The position numbers and the translations under genes are program-made. A model generated the notes under the pieces. That model was not told the origin of the DNA. It did not search any database and was given only the letters and a program-made list of their open reading frames with translations. Source: Lentisphaerota bacterium (GTDB lineage Bacteria > Verrucomicrobiota > Lentisphaeria > Oligosphaerales > JABHEG01). Taken from it: a DNA stretch of 64,000 nucleotides. Positions 54,650 to 64,000 of the stretch are shown piece by piece. The stretch's first letter is position 1. The number at the start of each line of letters is the position of its first letter. The DNA lies in the NCBI GenBank assembly GCA_018676675.1, contig JABHEG010000146.1:1-64000 (forward strand), written 5' to 3'.

Positions 54650-57600
54650 ATGCCGAATGTGTCCACCGTCCTTCGTCTGCCTGTTTTTGTGGGTGTTCTC
54701 TGGCTTGCCTGTCTGGGTGGCCTGCACGCCGATGCGGCAGAGCTTGTGGGGCACTGGGCATGCGACGGACTGGACGACGTGGCCCTCATCGACTCCTCGC
54801 CCGCAGCTCGGGACGGGGACCTCCTGGGCGCGCGCCGAGCGCGAGGAGCTTTTGGCACTGCGTTGCACTTTGATGGCAAGAACGCATCGGCCATTCTCCC
54901 CGTTCTCCCCGAACTTGACGGTTCGGACGCCCTGACTGTGCAGGCCTGGGTCCTGTGGGAAGGCACGGGTCGCTACCCGAATATCCTCACCGGCGGGCAG
55001 TGGAGCCCGGGGGGCTTCATGATCTTTGTCCGCGATCGTGAGTGCTCCTTCCGCATGGGGCGTCCCGGACACAAGCACGGTCGGCCCGGCGATCAATGGT
55101 TGGAGGTCGGTGTGCCGTTTCTCAAGGAACTGCCCCTGCGGCGCTGGGTGCACCTGGCTGCGGTTTTTGAGCGGCCTCGCATCACGACCTACGTCGATGG
55201 CAAGCAGGTTGCTACTTCACGCTGGGACCATTGCGTGGGGGTTGCCGGTGATATGAAGCTCGGGAAATGGTTGGGTCACGAAACCCACTCGGGTCTCATC
55301 GATGATGTGAAAATCTATGCCGCCGCACGGACTCCGGCGCAGATCGCCGCGGACATCGCCGCGACCAACGCCGGTCGTGAATCGACCGCGTATGAAATCG
55401 TCAACATCGATGTATCGGCTTTGCCGCGTCTGGCGGTGCTCGAGAACAAGCTGGCTCGACTCGAAATCGGGGAGCGTGGGCGGATCCTCAGCATCACCGA
55501 ACGTGAGTCGGGACGCGAGCTGCTGGACAGTCCCGCGCCGCTAGCCACGGTCACCGTCGGATCATCGAGACTGGTACCCCGCAGCTGTACCCGGATCGGA
55601 GACCGTTTCGATATCGTCTTTTCACGCAACAAAGGCTCAGCCTCTCTGCGGGTTACGACGGCGGAGACCTACTTCCGCATTGAGGTGCTGGGGGTCAAGC
55701 CTGAGACGGCGACCTCGATAGGGTTGCTTCCCATCGTCCCAACGTGTTCTGAGCGGCGCGGGGCCATGGCCAGCATGGCTTCGGACGAGGCCTCCGGCAT
55801 CTGCATCCGCGCTCTGAACCTGCAGACCAATGTTGCTGCACCTGTTCCCGGGCGGGCGTTCTCGGCGTCCGCCTCCGGGACTTATGGAATGGTCGGTGCG
55901 AAGGTTGCGCTCGTGGCCGGGCCAATCGGGCATATGAAGGAGGCCCTTCAGCAGGTTGCGTTAGAGGAGGGCATCCCGGTGTCGCGTCTTGGAGGGCCGT
56001 TCAGCATGGACGCCGAAGCCAACCGCGGGTCCTATGTTTTCGCGCATGTCACCACAAAGAACGTGGACCGCTGGATCGAGACCGCTCGCCGCGGGGGATT
56101 TGACTGCATTCACTTCCAGTCCGGTTGGCACAAGTCACTCGGGCACTATGAGATCAACACGAGTCGTTTCCCCAAAGGTATGGACGACCTGAAAGCCACC
56201 GTGGACCGGATCCATGCTGCAGGCCTCCGGGCCGGCATGCACACGCTCACCGGCTGCATCTCGACGCGTGACTCCTGGGTGAGCCCCGTTCCCGACCCCC
56301 GCCTGAAGGCAGACGCTTCCTACACGCTGGCCAAGCCCATCGGTGCAGCGACTGACGTCGTCTACGTGAACGAATTGCCCGCGAAGCACGATGTCGTCTG
56401 GACCTATTCGAGCGATGGTAACGCGTTGCGGGTGGGCAGTGAGATGATCCAGTACGGGGCGGTCGTGAGAGAGAAGCCCTACGCATTCATGGAGTGTAAA
56501 CGCGGGGCGTTCAAGACCGAGGCGTCTGCCCATCCGACAGGCACAGCCGTCGATCACTTGCTGCAGCGCTATCTCGCGTTCTATCCGGACGAAACCACCG
56601 ATTTGGTGGGCGAGCTCAGCGACTGCATTGCCAATGCGTATAACACCTGCGGATTCGACCAGATCTACCAGGATGGTTCTGAAGGGATGCGCGGCTGGCA
56701 TCCGGTGGCCGTGATACGTTCCGAAATCTACAGACGACTCAAGCGACCGGCCTTGGTCGAGGCGAGCTGCGGGGGACACTTCAGCTGGTGGTTTCACTCA
56801 CGACGGGGTGCTTGGGACCACCCCAAATGGGCGCCGAAGCGCTTCACCGACCGTCATGTTGAGTCTGTGACCCGCTGGCGCACACATGATCTGCTTGAGC
56901 CGCACATGGGATGGTGGGCACTGATCGGTCCGTCATCGCACCATCGCGGCATGTTCCCGGACGAAGTGGAGTACCTGGTTGGCAAGACGCTGGGGATCGA
57001 TGCATCCATGTCCGTGCAAGGTGTGCGTGTGGACGGCCGGAAAGCGAACGCGCGACAGGAGGAGTACTTCACCCTCCTGGGCTGGTACGAGAAGCTGCGT
57101 TTGGCCCGATGGTTCGATGATGCCACACAAGCACGCCTCAGGGAGCTTGGCGCCGAGTTCCGCCTGCGCCAGGACGACCGCGGGAGCTGGCAGTTCTATC
57201 CGCTCCAGGCGAGCAAGCACCGGGTCACAGCGATGGGGAACGGGAGCGAAGCGTGGATGGTCCGCAATCCATACGGCAAACAGCCCCTGCGTGTCCGCCT
57301 GGAGGCGCTGTACGCAGTGGATCCCTACGATTCGCCGCGGGGAACGGAGATCACTGACTTCGCGGGTGTAGCGACCGCCTGGACACTGCAGGAAGCCAAG
57401 GGTGTCTCCCAGGCCGTGAACCTGACCACCGATATGGTCAAGGTCGGGGCACAGAGCCTGCAGATCACCGCCCGAAACGAAACAGAGACACGACGCGGAG
57501 CCTGGACTCGGGCACGGCGCACCTTTGAGCCGTACCTGAATCTAGGCCCTGCCAAGGCGCTCGGCTTCTGGGTGCATGGTGACGGAAAAGGGGAGGTCCT

Positions 57601-59122
57601 GAACCTGCAGTTGACGACACCGCGCGAGTTCAGGACGTGTGAAGCAGACCACATGGTGACCATCGATTTTACCGGCTGGCGCTACGTCGAGTTCCCGTTT
57701 CGTGAACGTAGCGCTGAACAACACCGCAAGCACGTTTGGCCGTACAGTGGCCTTTACGCGATCTACCGCAATCCGCTCAGGACTGCGACCGTCAACTCCT
57801 TCAGCGTTTACCTCAACAACCTGCCTCCCGGCGAGGAGGCGCGTGTCCTTGTCAGTCCGGTCAGAGCACTGCCGGTACGGAGCGCGCCTCTGACGAAGCC
57901 CGCGTTGATGGTCGCGGGGCGACGAGTCGAGTTTCCCGTCTCCCTTGTCAGCGGGGAGTACCTCGAGGTTGATGAGAATCCCTGGGGAACGCTCTATGAT
58001 GCGCGCGGCGCTATCCGGACGCGGTTCCCTCTGCCGGCGGCGTGGCCTGACGTGGATGGCGCCGGGGAACTGGCCCTGCAGTTCGACTGTGTGAGGCCCG
58101 AGGGCTTCAGCGCCCGCGCCGAGATCACGCTGTTCCATCTTGGTGAGGCCTTCGGGACGCGCGCCGGAGAGAGCGGGGGCCTCCGTGAGTACGTTGGGCG
58201 CGAGTACGTTCGGCCCTTCGAAATCACGGCTGGGGACCGAGCCTGGAATCGCCGTAGGGTGCTCTGCCGGAGTCAAGGGAACGCGCACCTTGAGCTGTCC
58301 ATTGAGGCTTTGGCCGGCTCGCGCTTCAGTGCGGCCGCGGAGACCACGGCCAGGTTGGTCGATGCAGGTGCAGACGCGGCTGCGTACGAGCTATCCAAGC
58401 AGAACCGCTACGTCAAGTACGCCTACGACGGCTCGAACCGCGACACTCCCTCGAATCCTGGAGTCAGTGTCACGATCGGGGTGTCGAAGGATGCGAAGGT
58501 GGGGAATGCGTGTCTCCTGTTCGCGGCGGAGAGCACGCGCCGGGACAGTCGAGGCTGGGGTGCCAAGGGCCGCCACTGCTCTCCCCCGCTCGACCTCTCG
58601 AAGCACAGGTCTCTGGGCTTCTGGCTGCATGGCGATGGGAAGGGCGAGAGCTTCAAGCTGCAGCTTCACGACACCGCGGGAGCCTGGTTCTCTAAGGTTG
58701 TGCCGGTGGACTTCGTGGGCTGGCGACGCATCACCTGTGATCTCCTGGAGAGTGGGATCAATCTGAGCGCCGTCGAGTACATTCTCCTCTTCTACAACAA
58801 CATTCCCGCTGGAACGCGGGTGGCCTGCCGGTTTGACGAACTGCGAGCACTTGGGGATGTCGCCGGAATCCCAGCCCCCGCAGTGACCGTGAACGGCCAG
58901 ACGATTTCGTTTCCCGTCGATCTTGGCCTCAGTCAGTCGTTGTCGTGGTCAGGCGGTGAGACCGCTCAGGTTCTGGACGGCCACGGGCAAGAGATAACCC
59001 AAGTGCGCATTGTCGGGGCTCTCCCCAGGCTTCAACCGGGTCTGAACGAGGTCGGTTTCTCGTTCCCGGCTACCGCTCCTCTGGAGGCCCGGGCGAAAGT
59101 GCGCCTCGTCAAAGTCTACTGA
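54650..59122 (+). CDS. Secreted 1490-aa LamG/TIM-barrel glycoside hydrolase with duplicated C-terminal unit
   Basis: The ATG at 54650 follows AAAGGGAG; the signal peptide ends DAA-E. Residues about 32-245 form a LamG domain (LTVQAWVLWEG, TTYVDGKQV, HSGLIDDVKIY). After a mutarotase-like sandwich, a TIM barrel runs from about 445 to 830 (GGFDCIHFQSGW, ASCGGHFSWWF), resembling alpha-galactosidase-type clans. The C-terminal 570 residues are two copies of a CIA30/CBM11-like module plus small domain: LGFWVHGDGKGE at 971 and LGFWLHGDGKGE at 1322, each followed by a FPV-L segment. The substrate is unknown, probably a large extracellular glycan. It lies between the radical SAM gene and a small CBM gene in one operon. 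Confidence 0.82.
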   Translation: MPNVSTVLRLPVFVGVLWLACLGGLHADAAELVGHWACDGLDDVALIDSSPAARDGDLLGARRARGAFGTALHFDGKNASAILPVLPELDGSDALTVQAWVLWEGTGRYPNILTGGQWSPGGFMIFVRDRECSFRMGRPGHKHGRPGDQWLEVGVPFLKELPLRRWVHLAAVFERPRITTYVDGKQVATSRWDHCVGVAGDMKLGKWLGHETHSGLIDDVKIYAAARTPAQIAADIAATNAGRESTAYEIVNIDVSALPRLAVLENKLARLEIGERGRILSITERESGRELLDSPAPLATVTVGSSRLVPRSCTRIGDRFDIVFSRNKGSASLRVTTAETYFRIEVLGVKPETATSIGLLPIVPTCSERRGAMASMASDEASGICIRALNLQTNVAAPVPGRAFSASASGTYGMVGAKVALVAGPIGHMKEALQQVALEEGIPVSRLGGPFSMDAEANRGSYVFAHVTTKNVDRWIETARRGGFDCIHFQSGWHKSLGHYEINTSRFPKGMDDLKATVDRIHAAGLRAGMHTLTGCISTRDSWVSPVPDPRLKADASYTLAKPIGAATDVVYVNELPAKHDVVWTYSSDGNALRVGSEMIQYGAVVREKPYAFMECKRGAFKTEASAHPTGTAVDHLLQRYLAFYPDETTDLVGELSDCIANAYNTCGFDQIYQDGSEGMRGWHPVAVIRSEIYRRLKRPALVEASCGGHFSWWFHSRRGAWDHPKWAPKRFTDRHVESVTRWRTHDLLEPHMGWWALIGPSSHHRGMFPDEVEYLVGKTLGIDASMSVQGVRVDGRKANARQEEYFTLLGWYEKLRLARWFDDATQARLRELGAEFRLRQDDRGSWQFYPLQASKHRVTAMGNGSEAWMVRNPYGKQPLRVRLEALYAVDPYDSPRGTEITDFAGVATAWTLQEAKGVSQAVNLTTDMVKVGAQSLQITARNETETRRGAWTRARRTFEPYLNLGPAKALGFWVHGDGKGEVLNLQLTTPREFRTCEADHMVTIDFTGWRYVEFPFRERSAEQHRKHVWPYSGLYAIYRNPLRTATVNSFSVYLNNLPPGEEARVLVSPVRALPVRSAPLTKPALMVAGRRVEFPVSLVSGEYLEVDENPWGTLYDARGAIRTRFPLPAAWPDVDGAGELALQFDCVRPEGFSARAEITLFHLGEAFGTRAGESGGLREYVGREYVRPFEITAGDRAWNRRRVLCRSQGNAHLELSIEALAGSRFSAAAETTARLVDAGADAAAYELSKQNRYVKYAYDGSNRDTPSNPGVSVTIGVSKDAKVGNACLLFAAESTRRDSRGWGAKGRHCSPPLDLSKHRSLGFWLHGDGKGESFKLQLHDTAGAWFSKVVPVDFVGWRRITCDLLESGINLSAVEYILLFYNNIPAGTRVACRFDELRALGDVAGIPAPAVTVNGQTISFPVDLGLSQSLSWSGGETAQVLDGHGQEITQVRIVGALPRLQPGLNEVGFSFPATAPLEARAKVRLVKVY

Positions 59123-59159
59123 TGCCCTTCGGTGGGCTAAACTCAGAAAGGGTGCCACG

Positions 59160-59789
59160 GTGGAAATTGCCAGCAAACCACGGTCTACGGTCGGCGGCGC
59201 AGTCGTTGCTCTATTCCTGGCCTGTGCATCCCTCCGCGCGGGGCCTCCTGCCGGGGCCTCACCGGGCGCTACCGCGGAGTTCACCTTTGACCAAGGCGTT
59301 GACGGGTGGGTGGGGATCTACACCGATCCGGTAGCAGCCCTCCCCGACGGTGACGGCAGTTCGCGATGCCTCGTACTGAAGACCGAAAGCCCTGTCAACC
59401 GCGAGTACGTCTCCCCCATGTTCGCCGTTCAGAGCACGCACAAGTACAGGATCAGTGCGCGCATTCGAGTCGACACGTTTGGCGATGGGCAGTCGCCTCT
59501 GACCATCAACATGCTCTGGTTTCTGAAACCTGCGGAGATCCACAATTTCGGAGGCTGGAATGTCTTCCGTCTTGTGGCGGAAGATGAGCCGCGCACCTTC
59601 GGCTGGCGGCGGGTCCAGGCCGTGATTGAGATTCCACACCGGCCCTGGATGAAGCTGCCTATCACCCACGCCCGGATCCAGGTGCGCAACTACCGCACGG
59701 TCGGGACAGCCTACGTTGACGACATCCGGGTTGAGCCAGCGGCTCCCGACGCCGTGTCCGGCAACCGAGACTCGCGGACAGGTATTTGA
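59160..59789 (+). CDS. Small secreted carbohydrate-binding-module-like protein
   Basis: This encodes 209 aa from a GTG at 59160 with AAAGGGTG upstream. The signal peptide ends near residue 28 (LRAG-P). The remainder is a single beta-sandwich with the layout of CBM4/9/22-like modules: FDQGVDGWVG at the start, YRISARIRVD in the middle and the closing TAYVDDIRVEPA strand. No catalytic residues are expected in 170 residues of this fold. It is 37 bp after the giant LamG/TIM gene and 29 bp before the PL26-like gene, so it may serve as a separate binding subunit for either. Confidence 0.78.
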   Translation: MEIASKPRSTVGGAVVALFLACASLRAGPPAGASPGATAEFTFDQGVDGWVGIYTDPVAALPDGDGSSRCLVLKTESPVNREYVSPMFAVQSTHKYRISARIRVDTFGDGQSPLTINMLWFLKPAEIHNFGGWNVFRLVAEDEPRTFGWRRVQAVIEIPHRPWMKLPITHARIQVRNYRTVGTAYVDDIRVEPAAPDAVSGNRDSRTGI

Positions 59790-59818
59790 GGCAGGTACTT
59801 CCCATCAAGGCTCCGTCT

Positions 59819-62800
59819 ATGTCACGAACAACGTTCCAGAGGAAACGCGCGACGATGATAGCCGTGCGATGGCTTTCCGTCGGCCTCGCCTGGGCGGCAC
59901 TTCCCCATGGTCTTTTGGCTGGCCCGACCGCAGGACCATTCGCCTGGAAAGACGTGCCCGTCTTCACGTCTGAGTTCTCCCGGACGTCCGGCCTGACGCG
60001 GATTCCCCTTCACGTTGACACGGGGAAGCTGGACTACCCCCAGGGCTTCCCGGTATCGGGTGGCGTTCCTCTCCCCAGGGGCGAGCTCACCTCCATTGCC
60101 CACGCCCGTGTCTTCAGCCCCTCCAACCGTGGAATCTCGTCACAGCTTCGGCCCCTGGCCTTCTGGCCGGATATGAGCATCAAGTGGCTGCTCGTGGAGT
60201 TCCGTCTGCAGGGCAAAGCGACGTGTCCCGTCTATCATCTCGAGTATGGAGCGGAGGTTGAAGCCACTGTCGTTGATGCCCCGATCACTGTTGTCGACAG
60301 TGTCGACCGACTCGTGATCGACACCGGCACGCTGAAAGCCGAGATCGGTAAGGGCACAGGGAGCCTGATCGACCAGCTCTGGCTCGACCGTGATGGAGAC
60401 GGTGCCTACCGTGTGGAGGAGGTTGTGTTGACGTCCCCGGTCGATTCCTATGTGCATCTGCGCGATCCGTTCGGCGACCGAAGCGGGTTCTATTCCACCT
60501 TGGCTGACACCGAGAGCGATGTCCGTATCGAGAAGTCCGGGTCAGAGGAAGTGACGGTTCTCGTCAAGGCGTGGCATCGCGACGGCAAAGGCCGCCAGAG
60601 TTGTCCGGTCGACGCCCGACTTACGTTTTATCGTGGGCGCAATGACGTCCGGATTTACCACACGTTCCATGTCAGCGAAGACGGTAACACCATCACGTTC
60701 CCGTCGTTTGGCCTCCGGATTCCCGTTGGAGCCGCATCCCGCATCGCGGCTGGCGTTGATCACAGTCCAGTCCTCGCAGCGGGCGACAGATTCGAGCTCT
60801 ATCAGGATTCTCGTGAGTCGTATTGGTACCCGAAAATGGACCAGTTTGATCCCTATTGCCGGGGACGAGTCGACGGCCGGGACGTGTTCGAAGGCGACAG
60901 ATGCGACGGCTGGGTCCAGCTGCGCCAGAACGATCGTTCATTGACGGTGTCTCTTGTTGAGGCCTGGCAGAATTTCCCGAAGGCATTCACGTTCGCAGAT
61001 GGGGTCTTGCGCGTCGAGCTCTGGCCTTACGCCAAAGACGAGCCCATGTGTTTCCGGCGCTTTGACCAGTCTCTGCCGCCACATTACACCATTTTCCAGG
61101 AAGGCGAGAGTCGCCACCTGCGTGGGTTCGAGTACGAACTGCGCTGCTACCGCAACCGGACCGAGGACTGGGAACGGTTCAGCGGTACGGGCTTTGGCCT
61201 GGCCAAGTCCCACGACATTACCCTGAGCTTCGGTTCCACAGACGCGGATGGCGCCCAGGCCGCAGAGCTGGCATTCCGGCCCCTGCTCCCTTTCGTCTCC
61301 GGTGCCTGGAACAGTTTTACCGGGGTCTCCGGCAACTTCCACCCCGAGGACCGAGTGAACTTCCCGGCATTCGAGACCTCGTGGGACAGGCGAGTCGAGG
61401 CACTCAGGAAGCTGCAGACGGAGTGGTTCAATTGGTATGGCATGTGGCATTGGGGGGATTTCCAGAGCCACTACAAGGGGGCGGGAGACCGCTGGGGTGA
61501 GCGGCGTTGGACGAATTTCGACTCCAAATACGGCTGGCGCAACGGAGGCATGGCAATCCCCTTCGGGTTCACGATGAGATACTTGCGGAGTGGACGCCGC
61601 GACGCTTGGGAGATGGCCCGGCAGGTGACCGTCAAACACATGGATGTGTCCAGCTCCCACCCCAGGGCCTGGGAGGAAGGGCGATTGGTTTCCCCTGAAC
61701 AGATGGCTGACACGCAGTTCCCCTGGGTCGGCGGCGGCATCCGCTACAACTCCGATGGCTGGGGCACGGTGGGCTATGGCTACGATTCGCAACACACGTG
61801 GCTGATCGGGGTCGCACAGCACTTTTACCTGACCGGGAACTTCCGGGCACGAGATGTCATCGAGGAGTACATCGAGGCCGTCGACAAGGGCTGTAAGTTC
61901 CTCAACATCAAACGACGAAGCGGGCGTTTCTACCCGACCCATGCCCGCACGGTCGACATGACCAGTACGGTGGCCGCGATCGGCTACGAGCTCGACCCTC
62001 GAAGTGAACGTAATCGCGAGATTTTCGACTACATGGTCTGGCATCAGACCAAGGGCATGGCCTCCCTCAAAGCCGACGAGAAGGGAGTCTGCTACCACTC
62101 GGACATCAACGCGGCGATCGGCTGGTACTACACGTTGTACAAGGGCATAAACATCATGTACATGCTGGCCGTCGACCCGCGTCCGGAGCTGGTCGAAGCC
62201 GTGTTGGCCGGACACCCTGAGAGCTTCATGCTGACTCCCCCCGCTGGTGGAGCTTTCCACGCGCTCTGTTACCAGTACGGAAGAAACCGGAACTTCGCCA
62301 AGATGGCAGCCCGCTGCCTCCGCTATGGAGGATTGGCCACCGGCACTGAGTTGCGCATGGAAGATGCGCTCCCACCTTTTGATTACGGCTACAGCCTGCT
62401 CGAGAACTACTATACGCAACGGGCCGCCTACGATGCACGGCTCCACACACATCCCACAGCGTTGTCAAACTCGGCCCGCATCGGTTACGCCACGGGCGCC
62501 CGTGGTCCGGACAACGATCCCGTCGGCGACACCGTGCGTTTCGTGCCGATCGATCTCCGTTCGCTTGTCAACGCAGACCCCTTCGGCGGCGCTGCTCCGG
62601 TTGTCGCCAACGAAGACTTCAGCGCGGGGCCCGTCCGACTCGATTTTGGCCCGAGAGGGCGCCTGGAACCGGGCTGGTTACCCTCTGACAAGCGCTGCTA
62701 TTACCCCTCCACCAAGGCGCATCGCGATCCGGATACGACCTTCTCGACACTCCCCTTTGGTTCCACTGTCCAGATGAGAGGGATCGATTTTTCCCTGCCT

Positions 62801-64000
62801 AATCCGCGAAGGAATGGTGGACGCGCCCTGTTGATTGTGCGCAAGGCAACGCACATCCCTATTGGGCTGAAAGCGCGACAGCTCTATATCCTCACAGGAC
62901 CCGCTGACACACGGGACATCTACCATCGTGAGCCGGGCGTGACGTACACCGTTCGCTTCAGCGACGGGACGGCCGTTTCGGGCGAGCTGGAGAACATGAC
63001 CCACTACCAGTCCCGTTACCTCCAGCCGCGGCTCACCAGCGAGGCCCTCTATGGCGGATCCCCAAGCAGCTACCACCTCTCTGTCGTCCCCATTGATTGC
63101 CCCCGCACCGACGTCGTCGGGCTGGAGTTGCGGCCCGTGGAAGGTGCTCAGATTGGCTTGAACGTTTTCGCGGTCACGGCAGCTGTTGCCGATCCCCGTC
63201 CTCGGACATGGCGCATGCGCGATCTGAACCTGGGGACATCGGGTGCAACATTTAGCCGTGACGCGGCCGTGGTCGGCACCACACGGTGCTCTGATCAACG
63301 GATCGACTACCGGCGTGACGTCCCGAACGGTGAGTTCATGCTGCAGTTCACCGCGTCGTCGAGTTTGACCGGTTGCCCGATGGCCGTGTATGTGAACGGT
63401 GTGGAGGCGTTCACGAGATCCGCGCTGGCTGCGCGCACCACCTATCAAGTGCCTGTCAGGATCACCGGTGGGACGCTTCAGTTGACCCTCATCCCCGGGG
63501 AGTTGCACACCAAGGCTGTCAACGGGGTGGCGACTGTGACGCTGCACGATGTGTCGTTGGCAGACATCCCGAATTCAGCTTTCGTGCCGGTTCTTGAGCC
63601 GGGAGCGGGGGCCGCGAAAAGACCCCTGATTTACGGCTGGCGGCTGCGTGGTGAACGGGCCATCCTGCGGCACTGTGACATGCTGGACCTGAAACCCATG
63701 GCAGACACTTACCACCCCGCCGCTAACCGCGTCGAGGATGACAGTGTCTACATGATTACTGGCGGAACCATGCGGGGAGAGTTTATTGTCGATGACGTGC
63801 CGCCCGGAATGTATAGAGTAACGGTCTGGATGAACACCCACGGCATCTCCAGCAAAGTTGATCTGCGAATCGAGGGCGACGTGCTGGAGAATCAGGCACT
63901 CACTTCAGCTCAGAACAACCCCAAGCCCTACAACACGACGGCCGGCATCGACCACCCGTTTGCAGCCACCGTCCAGATCACGGACGGGCAGCTGAATGTG
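59819..64000 (+). CDS. Secreted PL26/YetA-like exo-rhamnogalacturonan lyase-type giant (3' end outside window)
   Basis: The frame is open from the ATG at 59819 (alternative 59855, with AGAGGAA upstream) to the window edge: 1394 codons with no stop. The signal peptide ends near LLAG. Residues about 50-480 match the RIFT-barrel opening of PcRGLX/YetA-like proteins (GFPVSGGVPLPRGELTS, FWPDMSIKWLLVEF). Residues 480-880 give the alpha/alpha toroid (WFNWYGMWHWGDF, HMDVSSSHPRAWEEG, YGYDSQHTW). Added sandwiches follow: DFGPRGRLEPGW near 940, and YGWRLRGERAI near 1272 with PPGMYRVTVW, like galactose-binding domains of pectin-degrading esterases and lyases. PL26 enzymes eliminate from rhamnogalacturonan ends; pectin-like substrates are inferred. 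Confidence 0.8.
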   Translation, partial: MSRTTFQRKRATMIAVRWLSVGLAWAALPHGLLAGPTAGPFAWKDVPVFTSEFSRTSGLTRIPLHVDTGKLDYPQGFPVSGGVPLPRGELTSIAHARVFSPSNRGISSQLRPLAFWPDMSIKWLLVEFRLQGKATCPVYHLEYGAEVEATVVDAPITVVDSVDRLVIDTGTLKAEIGKGTGSLIDQLWLDRDGDGAYRVEEVVLTSPVDSYVHLRDPFGDRSGFYSTLADTESDVRIEKSGSEEVTVLVKAWHRDGKGRQSCPVDARLTFYRGRNDVRIYHTFHVSEDGNTITFPSFGLRIPVGAASRIAAGVDHSPVLAAGDRFELYQDSRESYWYPKMDQFDPYCRGRVDGRDVFEGDRCDGWVQLRQNDRSLTVSLVEAWQNFPKAFTFADGVLRVELWPYAKDEPMCFRRFDQSLPPHYTIFQEGESRHLRGFEYELRCYRNRTEDWERFSGTGFGLAKSHDITLSFGSTDADGAQAAELAFRPLLPFVSGAWNSFTGVSGNFHPEDRVNFPAFETSWDRRVEALRKLQTEWFNWYGMWHWGDFQSHYKGAGDRWGERRWTNFDSKYGWRNGGMAIPFGFTMRYLRSGRRDAWEMARQVTVKHMDVSSSHPRAWEEGRLVSPEQMADTQFPWVGGGIRYNSDGWGTVGYGYDSQHTWLIGVAQHFYLTGNFRARDVIEEYIEAVDKGCKFLNIKRRSGRFYPTHARTVDMTSTVAAIGYELDPRSERNREIFDYMVWHQTKGMASLKADEKGVCYHSDINAAIGWYYTLYKGINIMYMLAVDPRPELVEAVLAGHPESFMLTPPAGGAFHALCYQYGRNRNFAKMAARCLRYGGLATGTELRMEDALPPFDYGYSLLENYYTQRAAYDARLHTHPTALSNSARIGYATGARGPDNDPVGDTVRFVPIDLRSLVNADPFGGAAPVVANEDFSAGPVRLDFGPRGRLEPGWLPSDKRCYYPSTKAHRDPDTTFSTLPFGSTVQMRGIDFSLPNPRRNGGRALLIVRKATHIPIGLKARQLYILTGPADTRDIYHREPGVTYTVRFSDGTAVSGELENMTHYQSRYLQPRLTSEALYGGSPSSYHLSVVPIDCPRTDVVGLELRPVEGAQIGLNVFAVTAAVADPRPRTWRMRDLNLGTSGATFSRDAAVVGTTRCSDQRIDYRRDVPNGEFMLQFTASSSLTGCPMAVYVNGVEAFTRSALAARTTYQVPVRITGGTLQLTLIPGELHTKAVNGVATVTLHDVSLADIPNSAFVPVLEPGAGAAKRPLIYGWRLRGERAILRHCDMLDLKPMADTYHPAANRVEDDSVYMITGGTMRGEFIVDDVPPGMYRVTVWMNTHGISSKVDLRIEGDVLENQALTSAQNNPKPYNTTAGIDHPFAATVQITDGQLNV

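Noticed and set aside
60938..62452. 504-codon open frame on the minus strand
   Set aside because: It is antisense to the continuous PL26-like frame, whose translation has recognisable motifs; the antisense product has no motif and reflects high-GC codon bias.

Overview
The window is a roughly 60% GC bacterial chromosome segment made almost entirely of exported glycan-degrading enzymes. I support 33 protein-coding genes. I see no rRNA or tRNA gene, no CRISPR array, and no transposase or integrase. The gene content (four formylglycine-type sulfatases, three heparinase II/III-like proteins, DUF4838, LamG/CBM-rich giant proteins, Tat-exported sugar isomerase and oxidoreductase, UroD-like and DUF4143 proteins, no SusC/SusD) fits a heterotroph of the PVC group or a neighbouring lineage such as Planctomycetota, Lentisphaerota, Kiritimatiellota or Hydrogenedentota. 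The sequence alone does not decide among them.

Layout. 423-3192 (+): an unknown secreted protein and a secreted glycerophosphodiesterase. 3286-5608 (-): a nitrilase-superfamily amidohydrolase and a sialidase-like propeller. 6021-9238 (+): a zinc phospholipase C/S1-nuclease-like protein and a CE2-like esterase. 9283-16732 (-): DUF4838 protein, Tat-exported sugar isomerase/epimerase, a VapBC cassette and a large heparinase-like lyase. 16906-18114 (+): a DUF4143 ATPase. 18358-20278 (-): a Tat FAD oxidoreductase and a Phd/PIN cassette. 20482-26284 (+): sulfatase, GH101-like hydrolase, beta-helix protein. 26688-29213 (-): a TIM-barrel hydrolase. 29483-32987 (+): two sulfatases. 33093-38296 (-): a LamG protein and a heparinase-like lyase. 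38695-40704 (+): a second beta-helix protein. 40825-52844 (-): a 12-kb five-gene operon (HEAT-GH42-like, UroD-like, sulfatase, TIM-barrel hydrolase, lyase-propeller fusion). 53250-64000 (+): SPL-like radical SAM protein, a 1490-aa LamG/TIM/CBM protein, a small CBM protein and a PL26/YetA-like giant cut by the window edge.

How it may work together (inference): lyases, beta-helix enzymes and glycoside hydrolases depolymerise a complex anionic glycan; exported and cytosolic sulfatases, the esterase and possibly the phosphodiesterases strip substituents; sugar isomerase, oxidoreductase and the UroD-like protein act on released units. The glycan cannot be named from sequence: glycosaminoglycan-like, rhamnogalacturonan-like and mucin-like activities all appear. 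No transporter or transcription factor dedicated to the cluster is visible.

Strands switch every one to five genes. Most convergent gene ends carry short palindromic or dispersed repeats. Three short accessory cassettes (two toxin-antitoxin pairs and the ATPase) sit between the catabolic blocks.
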